Assembly: GCA_938041335.1 (NCBI GenBank)
Contig: CALIAF010000036.1
Coordinates: 62,001-126,000, forward strand
DNA length: 64,000 nt
Direction: 5' to 3'
Origin: an uncultured Ulvibacter sp.
Lineage (GTDB): Bacteria > Bacteroidota > Bacteroidia > Flavobacteriales > Flavobacteriaceae
The first letter of the stretch is position 1, and every line of letters begins with the position of its first letter. Position numbers and translations under genes: made by a program. The notes beneath the pieces were generated by a model. The model was given only the letters and a program-made list of their open reading frames with translations. It was not told the origin of the DNA and made no database searches. Of the stretch, positions 26,851 to 35,783 are shown piece after piece.

Positions 26851-26879
26851 AAACAAAAAACGCATTAAAATACAATCTC

Positions 26880-29093
26880 ATGAAACTCCTATTATTAATT
26901 ATTTTTTGCCCCCTAATTTTTGTTACTGCCAATGCCCAGGTAGGCATTGGCAATACAGATCCAGACCAATCTTCTGTATTAGATATTTCAGCAACAGATA
27001 AAGGGATTCTTATACCACGCGTATCACTAGATAATGTGGCTACAACCGAATTAGACGGCGTAAATACAGCAGCTACTGGACTACTCATCTGGAATACTAA
27101 TCCAGCAACAACTGGAGGATCTGGTGTAGGCTTCTACTATTTTAATGGTGTATGGACAGCTCTTGAAGGTGGGGCAACTGCAGATGTAGATTGGTACGAG
27201 CAAGGAAGCACAAATGCACCAGATGCGATAACCGATAATATTTTTACTAATGGAGCAGTAGGGATTAATGGCGCTGCAGGTTTTTCTAATCAATTAAATG
27301 TGAGTGCTTCAAGTAGTAGTTTAAATGCCGGTTATTTCTCTAATTTTGCTTCTAGTACAAGTGCCAAGACTGGTATTAGAACAGTAGTATCTGGAAACAC
27401 AAATGCTTCAAATTATGGTATTTATAATTCATTAGGCTCCATAGGTAACACAGGGATATTACATGGCACCTATAATAGAATTTTTGGATCAAACAACATA
27501 GGCAGTTATGGTGTTTATAATGATTTTAGCGGTGAAAGCGTTTCTAACCAATATGGTGTTTATTCTAATATGAACCCAGCCGCAACTGGAAGAGTTTGGG
27601 GGGCTTACAACAACATTATTAATAATAACTCCGGGATTAAAATTGGCACCGAAAACAACTTAGAAGTTTCTGAGGGTAGTAATTACGGAACATACAATAA
27701 TATAACATCAAGCAGTACCCAATCTACTTATGGTACTAACAATAGTATAGACCATACAAGCACAGGAGACTCTTACGGTACACGTAATTTTATTTTTGGT
27801 ACAGGAGATGGTTTAAAATATGGATCTTATAATCTTATAGGATCTGTAAATGGAGGCACTCATATTGGAGTTTATGCAGATGTCGTAAAAGCGGGTAGTT
27901 TTGCTGGTTATTTTAGAGGAGATGTAGCTATTGGCACTTCACTGCCCACTAGTGCATCACCAGACTATTATAGACTGCCACCATCTAGAGGTACAGCTAA
28001 TCAAATTATACAAATAGATGGTGCTGGCATTGCTACTTGGGTAGACAATCCTTCTCTGGCGATGGCAGAAAATGGATTGAATGAGAGTGCCGCAACTGTG
28101 AGATTAGGTGGTGCATTAACACAAGAAACAACCGTTGACCAAGGCACTTTTAATTTAAATTATAATTTATCTAATACGGGCAATTTTAATATACAAGACA
28201 ATGGAACAACTCATTTTCAAGTTCGCGAAGATGGAAACACTTATTTTGGAGGCGAAGTTATTGTAACTACAGATAGTGATGTCACTGGCAACACAACTGC
28301 AAGACTCTTCAATATATTTGATGAAGAAGGAGCGCTGTATTTATATCGTAATGGCAATCCTCAACATAGAATAGATGCAGGATTTACCACCGTTTTTAAT
28401 GATCAGGGTGTTGATTTAGACTTTAGAATAGAATCTGATGACAATCCTGAAGCTTTTGGTGTTATTGGTGGAGACAATGTAATGTATGCTGGCACAGATA
28501 CAGTGAGTCTCACTAATGATGGTGCTACTGTTAATGGGGTCACCGTAGAATATGTAGCCTCCTTCTACAGAGATGACCTTACTAATGGAACGGCTGTTCA
28601 ATTTGGCTCTACAGAATACCTTACAGATTTCGGAAATCTTATTTGGGGACCCTACGGTTCTTGGGCACCCTATTCAGACAATACATTTGATCTAGGCACA
28701 TCTACTTTTAGGTGGGACGATGTATATGCAACAGCAGGAGTTGTAAACACAAGTGATATTAGATTGAAAAAGAACATAAAGAATCTAAAGTACGGTTTAG
28801 CTGAAATTTTAAAGCTTGAACCCATAAGCTACCAATGGAAAAATGCTCGGGACATTTCCGAAGTGAAAATTGGTTTCTCTGCGCAACAATTATTAACCGT
28901 TTTACCAGAGGTGGTGAAAACACACGACTTTGTATATCCAGATGAAAACGGCCCTGCTGTATTGCAGAAAAGCGAAAATCTAGGCGTGTATTATAGTGAC
29001 ATCATTCCTGTGCTCACTAATGCAATACAAGAACAACAAGCACTCATTGAAAACCTAAATAAACGAATACAATATTTAGAAAACAATAATTAA
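26880..29093 (+). CDS. Fibre-like surface protein with S74 self-cleaving chaperone domain
   Basis: 737 residues. Signal peptide (LIFVTANAQ); an N-terminal head with VGIGNTDPDQSSVLDISA and ILIPRVSL, a motif shared with the three tandem proteins at 43.7-46.8 kb; a repeat region (~165-340) of YG-x-YN-x-I units; then a beta-rich stalk and a C-terminal intramolecular chaperone of endosialidase (peptidase S74), from NTSDIRLKKNIKNL on. In S74 proteins the chaperone helps trimerise the fibre and cuts itself off at the Ser-Asp of this motif, here Ser625-Asp626. A coiled coil ends the protein. It is a host gene, not part of a phage module: neighbours are lipoproteins and an OmpA protein. Confidence 0.85.
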   Translation: MKLLLLIIFCPLIFVTANAQVGIGNTDPDQSSVLDISATDKGILIPRVSLDNVATTELDGVNTAATGLLIWNTNPATTGGSGVGFYYFNGVWTALEGGATADVDWYEQGSTNAPDAITDNIFTNGAVGINGAAGFSNQLNVSASSSSLNAGYFSNFASSTSAKTGIRTVVSGNTNASNYGIYNSLGSIGNTGILHGTYNRIFGSNNIGSYGVYNDFSGESVSNQYGVYSNMNPAATGRVWGAYNNIINNNSGIKIGTENNLEVSEGSNYGTYNNITSSSTQSTYGTNNSIDHTSTGDSYGTRNFIFGTGDGLKYGSYNLIGSVNGGTHIGVYADVVKAGSFAGYFRGDVAIGTSLPTSASPDYYRLPPSRGTANQIIQIDGAGIATWVDNPSLAMAENGLNESAATVRLGGALTQETTVDQGTFNLNYNLSNTGNFNIQDNGTTHFQVREDGNTYFGGEVIVTTDSDVTGNTTARLFNIFDEEGALYLYRNGNPQHRIDAGFTTVFNDQGVDLDFRIESDDNPEAFGVIGGDNVMYAGTDTVSLTNDGATVNGVTVEYVASFYRDDLTNGTAVQFGSTEYLTDFGNLIWGPYGSWAPYSDNTFDLGTSTFRWDDVYATAGVVNTSDIRLKKNIKNLKYGLAEILKLEPISYQWKNARDISEVKIGFSAQQLLTVLPEVVKTHDFVYPDENGPAVLQKSENLGVYYSDIIPVLTNAIQEQQALIENLNKRIQYLENNN

Positions 29094-29495
29094 ATGAAAC
29101 CATTATATCTGTTATTTTTATTCTTTGTTATGCTATTGAATTGTAAAAGCAATACGAGTCAATCTGAAATTGTTGGCTCTTATGATGCGAAAAAAGCTTC
29201 ACATAACACAGCAGTACAATCTAAAACCCCTTCTTGCGTATTAAATAAAATACAAGCTATAAAAAATGGGCAAGTTAGAAATCCGCCAACTGTTGCAAAA
29301 GAATTTACGCTGAGTGGTAAGAGGTATTACTTAATCCCTTCAGGTTGTTGTGACCAATTTGATTATATTATCGATGAAAATTGTAAAACATTTTGTAGTC
29401 AAGGATATGGCATTTCAGGAAAATATAATAATGGATGTAATGCCTTAAAAAATGCGACTCAAAAAATAATATGGCGAGATAACAGAAACCAATAA
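29094..29495 (+). CDS. Small Cys-rich lipoprotein, hypothetical
   Basis: 133 residues. Lipobox MLLNC; its ATG follows the S74 gene stop without a gap, so the two are translated together. The mature part has Cys residues in PSCVLNK, PSGCCDQFDYIIDENCKTFC and NNGCN, likely forming disulfides in the periplasm. The segment YYLIPSGCCDQFDYIIDENC recalls small DUF6970-like proteins, which is a weak match. A role tied to the S74 protein is inferred from the contact of the two genes. Confidence 0.6.
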   Translation: MKPLYLLFLFFVMLLNCKSNTSQSEIVGSYDAKKASHNTAVQSKTPSCVLNKIQAIKNGQVRNPPTVAKEFTLSGKRYYLIPSGCCDQFDYIIDENCKTFCSQGYGISGKYNNGCNALKNATQKIIWRDNRNQ

Positions 29496-29507
29496 GTAAT
29501 AAAAACT

Positions 29508-30200
29508 ATGAAAATCATGAAAACTCTAAAAATCACAGCATTAATTTTATTTGCATCAATTACAACTTTTGCACAAGATTGCAGCACGTTTTATCCTTTT
29601 ACAGCGGGAACAGTTTCTACCGTCACCTCCTACGATAAAAAAGGAAAAGTGAATGGATCACAAGAAACCACTATCACAGAAGTAACTACAATAAATGGCC
29701 ACACAACCGCAAAAGCAAAGGCCATATTAAAAGATCATAAAAACGATGTGTTAACTGAAACAGATTTTGGGGTCACTTGTAAAAATGACGGAATAGAAAT
29801 TGACATTTCTTCTATATTGAGCCCTGGCCTTTTTGAACAATTTAAGGGTATGGAAACAGATATTACGGGTACTAATGTTATACTCCCCAACAACCTGACT
29901 GTTGGCGACGCACTCCCTGACGCCGCTATGCTAATGAAAATAGATATGAGCGGCATTACCATGAATATGACCGTCGACATGACAAATAGAAAAGTGATCG
30001 CGCAAGAATCGCTAAGCACGCCTGCGGGTACTTTTGACTGCTACGTTATAGCGTATACCTCAAAAGTAAAAATGGGTATGGCAAAAACTAGTACGGCAAA
30101 ACAATGGATCGCAAAAGGAGTTGGCTTGGTAAAACACGAAGATTACAACAAAAAAGGCAAGCTAACTGGACATAGTTTATTAACCGCATTCTCAAAATAA
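29508..30200 (+). CDS. Secreted TapB/DUF3108-like protein
   Basis: 230 residues (a second ATG at 29517 is possible). Signal peptide (LILFASITTFAQ), then a beta-barrel-like domain starting DCSTFYPFTAGTVSTVTSYD, with STPAGTFDCYVIAYTSKVKM and AKQWIAKGVGLVKHEDYN, the pattern of TapB/DUF3108-type periplasmic proteins. Function is not established. It is the last gene of the 23-30 kb run, with a strong terminator 24 bp after the stop. Confidence 0.65.
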   Translation: MKIMKTLKITALILFASITTFAQDCSTFYPFTAGTVSTVTSYDKKGKVNGSQETTITEVTTINGHTTAKAKAILKDHKNDVLTETDFGVTCKNDGIEIDISSILSPGLFEQFKGMETDITGTNVILPNNLTVGDALPDAAMLMKIDMSGITMNMTVDMTNRKVIAQESLSTPAGTFDCYVIAYTSKVKMGMAKTSTAKQWIAKGVGLVKHEDYNKKGKLTGHSLLTAFSK

Positions 30201-30223
30201 TTCTATTTTATTATATTTTTTTA

Positions 30224-30269
30224 ACCGAAGCATTTTTAAAAAAAGAATGCTTCGGTTTTTATTTTTTTT
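30224..30269 (+). terminator. Strong terminator, 11-bp stem
   Basis: ACCGAAGCATT (30224-30234) pairs perfectly with AATGCTTCGGT (30246-30256), then TTTTATTTTTTTT. It closes the gene run from 22992. Confidence 0.92.
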
Positions 30270-30334
30270 GTACTATCTATCCTAATAATGATAATTTGAA
30301 TTACTGTATATTCGTGTTAGAAAACACTAGATAA

Positions 30335-31381
30335 ATGAGGTCGTTTTATTTACTATTACTATACTTACTTCCCTACTGTAGTTATTCGCAATATGAATTT
30401 TCTGGCAGTGTAAATGAAGAACACTTAGATGGCACGATCTATCTTTCTGTGGTAGATAATTACAGGAAAATTTCTGGCGTGTTTCCGGAGCAAATAATAG
30501 ATAAAACAACAGCAAATGCAGAAGGGATTTTTATTTTTAAAGGAGATATGCTCCCTGCCGAAAATAGAATTTATCGCATTCACGTAGATGCTTGCAATGA
30601 AGACGACGCCGCAAATAATCATTTTACCGGCCATTGCCTAAACAGTCAAGAAGTCGTATTTATCGCAAATAACACCGCCACGATTGAACTCCCCTATAGT
30701 TTTGAGAATGAAATGTTTTGCAAAGTGATTTCTGAAGATGTGCGCGCCAGTGCTTTCTTAAAGATAGACTCACTTAAAAACGATATGCGTTTTGCCTTTG
30801 GCACGTATAGAAGCGAAGCAAACCGTAAATTAAACTCAGAAAAATGGTTTACGGTTTTGCAAAATTATGGCAAAGAATTGAATGAGCCTTTGGCAGAATT
30901 ATATAGCTATGCCTTTTTTAGTGACCGTACCAGTAACCTCTATGGTTATTATTTAGAAGATTTAAAAAACAATGAATACTACGACACCCTATTAAATAGG
31001 CTTGAAACCAAATACCCAAACGCATCATATACCGAGCAATATAGAACAGAGCTTCAGGCGGACAAGAATATTTTGAGTCCATCATCAGAATCAAAAATCC
31101 CTTGGTGGGTGTATCTCATTGGAGCTATTGCGATGCTTTCTATACTTGGCAATTTCTATTTCTTCAGAAAAGTGAAGAACATCAAGTATAGCATTGAAAA
31201 GAAACAATCGCTCTCTGCGCAAGAACAGAAAGTACTAAATCTTATTCTAGCAGATAAAAGCAATAAAGAGATTGCTGCCGAGATTTTTGTAAGTGTTAGC
31301 ACGGTTAAAACACATATAAATAATCTTTACAAAAAGCTAGGCGTTAAAAATCGTGATGCTGTAAAGGCGCTCTACCACTAG
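30335..31381 (+). CDS. Membrane-anchored LuxR-type regulator with extracytoplasmic sensor part
   Basis: 348 residues. Signal peptide (LLPYCSYSQ); an N-terminal extracytoplasmic beta domain (~20-130, DGTIYLSVVDNYRKI, DACNEDDAANNHFTGHC), a helical part (~140-255), one membrane helix (~260-280, WWVYLIGAIAMLSILGNFYF) and a C-terminal LuxR helix-turn-helix (LSAQEQKVLNLILADKSNKE, then VSTVKTHINNLYKKLGVKNR). The HTH is cytosolic, so a signal outside the membrane can be read directly into DNA binding. Its target is unknown; the neighbours are envelope and DUF1573 genes. Frame and domains are intact. Confidence 0.85.
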   Translation: MRSFYLLLLYLLPYCSYSQYEFSGSVNEEHLDGTIYLSVVDNYRKISGVFPEQIIDKTTANAEGIFIFKGDMLPAENRIYRIHVDACNEDDAANNHFTGHCLNSQEVVFIANNTATIELPYSFENEMFCKVISEDVRASAFLKIDSLKNDMRFAFGTYRSEANRKLNSEKWFTVLQNYGKELNEPLAELYSYAFFSDRTSNLYGYYLEDLKNNEYYDTLLNRLETKYPNASYTEQYRTELQADKNILSPSSESKIPWWVYLIGAIAMLSILGNFYFFRKVKNIKYSIEKKQSLSAQEQKVLNLILADKSNKEIAAEIFVSVSTVKTHINNLYKKLGVKNRDAVKALYH

Positions 31382-31656
31382 TATTTCCATTATTTCCACC
31401 CAGGCCTAGTCCCTTATTCAAACCCTTTTTTTTTCAATTACTGCTTCATTACTTAGATGTTTGTACTGAACTCATCTTGGCTTTTTGTTTGGAACCGAGA
31501 ATCGCGGCTTTTGTATTCTAACGAAATAATTTTTTGGAAGCATAGCCAAAGCTACGGTAGAAAAAAATGATAAAGTTAGGGTGCAAATTGTGCGATTCGC
31601 AGGTAAAACAAAAGGTTAAGTTGAGTTCATAATATGAATCACAAAACATTTTAATT
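31382..31656. other. 275-bp gap with one short repeat
   Basis: AT-rich, no supported gene or terminator. AGCATAGCCAAAGCTACGGT at 31541-31560 resembles AGCCTAGCGATAGCTACGGT at 35034-35053, so a small repeat family is likely. Confidence 0.4.
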
Positions 31657-32079
31657 ATGAAAACAGTACAGAACACCTTTAAAACAGCAACCCTTTTATG
31701 TTTATTGGTAGTAGCCACCGCCACTAGTTTTGGTCAGATGGCACTAGACAAAGTAGATGTCAATGTTGCTATTATCACATTTGACGCAGAAACAATGGAC
31801 TACGGTACTATTGAACAAAACAGTAACGGCGAACGCACATTTACCTTTACAAATAACGGTAATGCACCACTTATTATAAGTAATGTAAAGTCAAGTTGCG
31901 GTTGTACAGTGCCTAGTTATTCTAAGACCCCAATTGCACCTAATACCTCTGGTGTCATTACAGTAAAATACGATACAAAAAGAGTGGGTGCTTTTAGTAA
32001 AACAATAACAGTGACTTCAAATGCAACAGAGCAAACCACTAAACTAAAAGTAAAAGGCAACGTAGTTGCAGCCAAGTAA
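31657..32079 (+). CDS. DUF1573 secreted protein
   Basis: 140 residues. Signal peptide (LLVVATATSFGQ), then one Ig-like DUF1573 domain: MDYGTIEQNSNGERTFTFTN, NAPLIISNVKSSCGCTVPSY and PIAPNTSGVITVKYDT, with the family's SCGCT motif. These proteins are abundant in the Bacteroidota periplasm; the function is unproven. It is followed after 107 bp by the thioredoxin-like gene. Confidence 0.9.
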   Translation: MKTVQNTFKTATLLCLLVVATATSFGQMALDKVDVNVAIITFDAETMDYGTIEQNSNGERTFTFTNNGNAPLIISNVKSSCGCTVPSYSKTPIAPNTSGVITVKYDTKRVGAFSKTITVTSNATEQTTKLKVKGNVVAAK

Positions 32080-32186
32080 ATAATTTAGAGCAAAGCGGTT
32101 TAGAGATAAGATATTTAAGCAATCTATATTTCTTTTCCGTTTTGTTTTTTTATCAAAAAACGAACAATCACATTAAATCCAACCCA

Positions 32187-33062
32187 ATGTTTAAAACCAT
32201 ACTACTATTAATAACGACGATTAGTATTTCTATCACAGGGTTCGCTCAAGATTTTAATACAGAAATCATTGAAAGTGAAAACCCTACATTACTTGGCAAA
32301 ATAAATAAAGAAGCGCTCTCACAAGAGAGTTATGGAGCATGGTTTACAAAAAATTATGAAGCATTTACTCCTAATCACACCATTACAGATCAACTAAAAG
32401 CAGAACTAGCGGGTGTGACCATCACTGCCTTTTTAGGAACCTGGTGCGGCGATAGTAAAAGAGAAGTACCTAAGTTTTATAAAATTTTAGAAGCAGCAGA
32501 TTTTTCTTTAGACCGCCTAACTATGGTAGGCGTAAGTAGAGAACGAGCTACTTATAAACAAAGTCCTGGTGGCGAACACGAAGGGTTAGCGATACATCGT
32601 GTGCCCACATTTATCTTCTATAAAGATGGTAAAGAGATCAATAGAATTGTTGAGCACCCAGTAGACTCACTTGAAAACGATGTGCTTCGTGTATTGCGTG
32701 GTAACTACTTGAATAGCTATCCATCTGTAGATTTTATTGCTGAAAAGTTAAGCGAATTGGGCATTGAAAAATTTAATAAAAAAATTAAAAAAATTAAAAG
32801 TCAAGCCGCACCGCTCGTTGATAATCTCCGAGTGTTAAATACGTATGCTCTTACTTTAATGATGGATGGTAAAGAACAAGAAAGCATCGCAGTTGCAAAA
32901 TTAAACACCTTGTTGTTCCCAGAAGACGCTTTTGGTTATTCTTCTTTAGGTGTAAAATATAAAGCAACAGGACAAGCGGATCTCGCCCAAAAGGCCTTTA
33001 AAAAAGCGCTTGCCTTAGACCCAAAAGAAGCAATTGCTTTAAGAAATAATACCAGTAAATAA
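32187..33062 (+). CDS. Secreted thioredoxin-fold protein with C-terminal TPR
   Basis: 291 residues from ATG 32187 (a TTG 45 bp upstream would place non-signal residues before the signal peptide). Signal peptide (ISITGFAQ); thioredoxin fold with FLGTWCGDSKREVPKFYK, so only the first Cys of the CxxC is kept (CGDS), and the cis-Pro in HRVPTFIFYKDG. C-terminal TPR units (~230-290, SLGVKYKATGQADLAQKAFK). A single Cys suggests a monothiol reductase or a peroxidase-like use rather than a dithiol oxidoreductase. It acts in the periplasm. Confidence 0.8.
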   Translation: MFKTILLLITTISISITGFAQDFNTEIIESENPTLLGKINKEALSQESYGAWFTKNYEAFTPNHTITDQLKAELAGVTITAFLGTWCGDSKREVPKFYKILEAADFSLDRLTMVGVSRERATYKQSPGGEHEGLAIHRVPTFIFYKDGKEINRIVEHPVDSLENDVLRVLRGNYLNSYPSVDFIAEKLSELGIEKFNKKIKKIKSQAAPLVDNLRVLNTYALTLMMDGKEQESIAVAKLNTLLFPEDAFGYSSLGVKYKATGQADLAQKAFKKALALDPKEAIALRNNTSK

Positions 33063-33135
33063 ATGCCAGCTTTTTTCTTCGGAAATAGGCTGGATATCAT
33101 ACCTTCATATTTCCGATTAAAAAAGACTTATGTCA

Positions 33136-33166
33136 TTGACACACTCCTACACTATCACTATCTTTG
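33136..33166 (+). promoter_or_regulatory. lysS promoter (TTG-N20-TATCTTTG)
   Basis: TTG at 33136-33138 and TATCTTTG at 33159-33166 with the consensus 20-bp spacer. The transcript would begin ~18 nt before ATG 33189. The clearest full promoter in the window. Confidence 0.75.
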
Positions 33167-33188
33167 CGGCTATATTTTAATATAAGCT

Positions 33189-34880
33189 ATGCAATTATCT
33201 GAACTTGAAATCATTCGTCGTGAAAAACTCACGCAACTTAGAAATCTAAGAATCAACCCGTACCCAGCAGATTTATTTCCTGTGGATACCCTGACTTCCC
33301 AAATAAAACAGGATTTTAAAGAAGGAAAACAAGTGGTAATTGCAGGCCGTTTAATGCGTAAAAAAATACAAGGAAAAGCATCTTTTGGGGAGCTTCAAGA
33401 TAGTGAAGGTCGCATCCAAGTATATTTTAATCGTGATGAAATTTGCAAAGGAGAAGATAAAACCCTCTATAATGATGTGTTTAAAAAACTGCTTGACCTT
33501 GGAGATTTTATCGGGATTACTGGAGAGTTATTTACAACGCAAGTAGGCGAACAAACGGTACTAGTAAAAGATTTTAAACTACTCTCTAAGGCCTTACGCC
33601 CTTTGCCTTTGCCTAAAACAGACGCAGACGGTAATACGTATGACGAGTTTAATGACCCAGAATTACGTTACAGACAACGTTATGTAGATCTTGTGGTAAA
33701 TCCAAACGTTAAAGAAGTTTTTAAAAAACGTACCAAGCTTTTTAATGCCATGCGTACTTTTTTTAACGAGCGAGATTATTTTGAGGTGGAGACTCCTATA
33801 CTACAACCTATAGCTGGAGGCGCTGCAGCACGCCCATTTACAACCCACCACAACTCCTTAGACATCCCATTATATATGAGGATAGCAAATGAGCTGTATT
33901 TAAAACGATTAATCGTTGGTGGTTTTGATGGCGTATATGAGTTTTCTAAAAATTTTAGAAATGAAGGAATGGACCGCACACACAATCCAGAGTTTACAGC
34001 GATGGAAATCTACGTATCCTACAAAGATTACAACTGGATGATGGATTTTTGCGAACAACTGTTAGAATTCTGTGCGATGGAAGTAAATGGAACGACAGAA
34101 GTGACCTTTGGCGAACATAAAATTAATTTTAAAGCGCCTTATGCCAGAGTCACTATGGCAGATTCTATAAAGCATTTTACGGGATTTGATATTACAGGAA
34201 AAAGCGAAGATGAATTAAGAACCGCTGCTAAAGATCTAGGTATTGCCGTTGACAATACGATGGGAAAAGGAAAATTGATTGATGAGATTTTTGGCGAAAA
34301 ATGTGAAGGAAACTACATTCAACCTACCTTTATTACAGATTACCCAAAAGAGATGAGCCCTTTGTGTAAAGAGCATCGGGACAATCCAGAATTAACAGAA
34401 CGTTTTGAGTTGATGGTATGCGGTAAAGAAATCGCAAACGCCTATAGCGAATTAAATGACCCAATAGATCAGCGCGAACGTTTTGAAGCGCAATTAAAGC
34501 TCGCCGAAAAAGGGGATGATGAAGCAACAGCATTTATTGATCACGACTTTTTACGCGCACTAGAATATGGAATGCCTCCTACCAGCGGTATGGGTATTGG
34601 TATGGATCGTCTAATCATGTATTTAACAAACAATCCGTCTATACAAGAAGTATTATTCTTCCCTCAAATGAGACCTGAGAAGAAAGCCGTAGCAATGACC
34701 GATGAAGAAAAAGCGGTATTTGCTATTTTAAAAGCAAATGCACCTATCACCCTTAACGAACTAAAAGAGCAATCTGGCTTGAGCAATAAAAAATGGGATA
34801 AGACCATTAAAGGATTGACCAAACACGGTGTTGCAAAAGTAGAGAAGACAGAGGAAGGTCTGTTGGTAAATATGGCATAA
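33189..34880 (+). CDS. lysS: Lysyl-tRNA synthetase (class II) with C-terminal extension
   Basis: 563 residues; the bacterial enzyme is usually ~500. It charges tRNA-Lys in the cytosol. An OB-fold anticodon domain (VVIAGRLMRKKIQGKASFGE) precedes the class II core: motif 1 region (RYVDLVVNPNVKEVF), motif 2 (FSKNFRNEGMDRTHNPEFTA) and motif 3 (GMGIGMDRLIMYLT). After the core, ~60 extra residues (EEKAVFAILKANAPITLNEL ... LSNKKWDKTIKGLTKHGVAK) resemble a winged helix. The gene is monocistronic, with a clear promoter and the terminator at 34931. Confidence 0.95.
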   Translation: MQLSELEIIRREKLTQLRNLRINPYPADLFPVDTLTSQIKQDFKEGKQVVIAGRLMRKKIQGKASFGELQDSEGRIQVYFNRDEICKGEDKTLYNDVFKKLLDLGDFIGITGELFTTQVGEQTVLVKDFKLLSKALRPLPLPKTDADGNTYDEFNDPELRYRQRYVDLVVNPNVKEVFKKRTKLFNAMRTFFNERDYFEVETPILQPIAGGAAARPFTTHHNSLDIPLYMRIANELYLKRLIVGGFDGVYEFSKNFRNEGMDRTHNPEFTAMEIYVSYKDYNWMMDFCEQLLEFCAMEVNGTTEVTFGEHKINFKAPYARVTMADSIKHFTGFDITGKSEDELRTAAKDLGIAVDNTMGKGKLIDEIFGEKCEGNYIQPTFITDYPKEMSPLCKEHRDNPELTERFELMVCGKEIANAYSELNDPIDQRERFEAQLKLAEKGDDEATAFIDHDFLRALEYGMPPTSGMGIGMDRLIMYLTNNPSIQEVLFFPQMRPEKKAVAMTDEEKAVFAILKANAPITLNELKEQSGLSNKKWDKTIKGLTKHGVAKVEKTEEGLLVNMA

Positions 34881-34930
34881 AAACGACCCTCTTATCGCGA
34901 ATAAAAGAGCCGTTCCAATCATCAAAATAA

Positions 34931-34960
34931 ACACCGAGTTTTAGCTCGGTGTTTTCTTTT
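34931..34960 (+). terminator. lysS terminator
   Basis: ACACCGAG (34931-34938) with CTCGGTGT (34945-34952), loop of 6, then TTTCTTTT. Confidence 0.88.
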
Positions 34961-35033
34961 ACCACTTTAATTATAAAATATGGTCTAACTAATTTGAATT
35001 ATTTTTTGATTAGATGAAATTAAAAATTCAAGC

Positions 35034-35053
35034 CTAGCGATAGCTACGGTCTA
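35034..35053 (+). repeat. AGCTACGGT repeat, copy 2
   Basis: AGCCTAGCGATAGCTACGGT, close to 31541-31560. It lies in the 244-bp gap between lysS and the YiaAB gene, which otherwise holds only the lysS terminator. Confidence 0.4.
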
Positions 35054-35124
35054 ATTTTATATTGATATAAAGACAAAAAAAGAGCAGCTTAGAAAACCAA
35101 GCCACTCTCTTATTCACCAACCAA

Positions 35125-35628
35125 CTATGCATTACTATTTACTTTATCATTCATAAACTTTACGTCTCTTGTGTTTTTTTGCACGGCGACGGCAGAAAAT
35201 ATAGCGAGCATAAAACTCATCCCATAAAAGCCTTTTTCACTTAGCTCGAGGTCCGCATTCCAGAGCCCTATAACTAGTAATAAGATAGATGCAATGGTTG
35301 TAAACCAACTTATCCCATAATAAATGTCTGTAACCGGAATGCCTTCTAGTCGATCGCGTACACTTTTTTGTACCGAAATAACCGAGAACAGTCCAAACAG
35401 TAATATGGTAAAATAATAGCCCTTCTCATTAAGCCACATTTCTGCATTCCATAGTCCAATGCAGAAGGCCACCATACCAACAAAAAGTGCGGTCCACGAG
35501 GCACCAATAAATGCGGGCGTAGGTTTACAATTAAACTTCTCAACTTTCTTTGTTGACTTCTTTTGCGCGATGCTTTCTATTAAAGGAGCATTCACTGGTT
35601 TCTTTTCATTTGAAAATGTAGTTTCCAT
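35125..35628 (-). CDS. YiaA/YiaB-family inner-membrane protein
   Basis: 167 residues. Two copies of the YiaAB pair of helices: [20 protein letters not shown] then [18 protein letters not shown], and [20 protein letters not shown] then [16 protein letters not shown]. Each unit carries IGLWNA(E/D) and (A/S)VQK-(S/N)-(V/T)RD. It is an inner-membrane protein of unknown function. An ATG 45 bp upstream (35673) would add a polar tail; a near -7 box CATCTTTG overlaps that region, favouring ATG 35628. Divergent from the gene at 35784. Confidence 0.85.
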   Translation of the reverse strand: METTFSNEKKPVNAPLIESIAQKKSTKKVEKFNCKPTPAFIGASWTALFVGMVAFCIGLWNAEMWLNEKGYYFTILLFGLFSVISVQKSVRDRLEGIPVTDIYYGISWFTTIASILLLVIGLWNADLELSEKGFYGMSFMLAIFSAVAVQKNTRDVKFMNDKVNSNA

Positions 35629-35783
35629 AATAATAAATTTTGATGATTTATATGCCACAAAGATGCACTGCATTTATCCCTCCGGAAATGCGAATTATTC
35701 ACAAAACTTATGTTTTATTCGATACGTTAAACTCAATATATACTATATTTACTGAATATTTATACAATTTTACTTACGATTAA

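Noticed and set aside
27380..27900. CRISPR-like or tandem DNA repeat
   Set aside because: The repetition is at protein level (YG-x-YN units) with varied spacing and sequence; there are no regular spacers.
26880..29093. Prophage tail-fibre gene
   Set aside because: The S74 domain is found in phage fibres, but no capsid, tail, lysis or integrase gene is nearby, and the product has a signal peptide.
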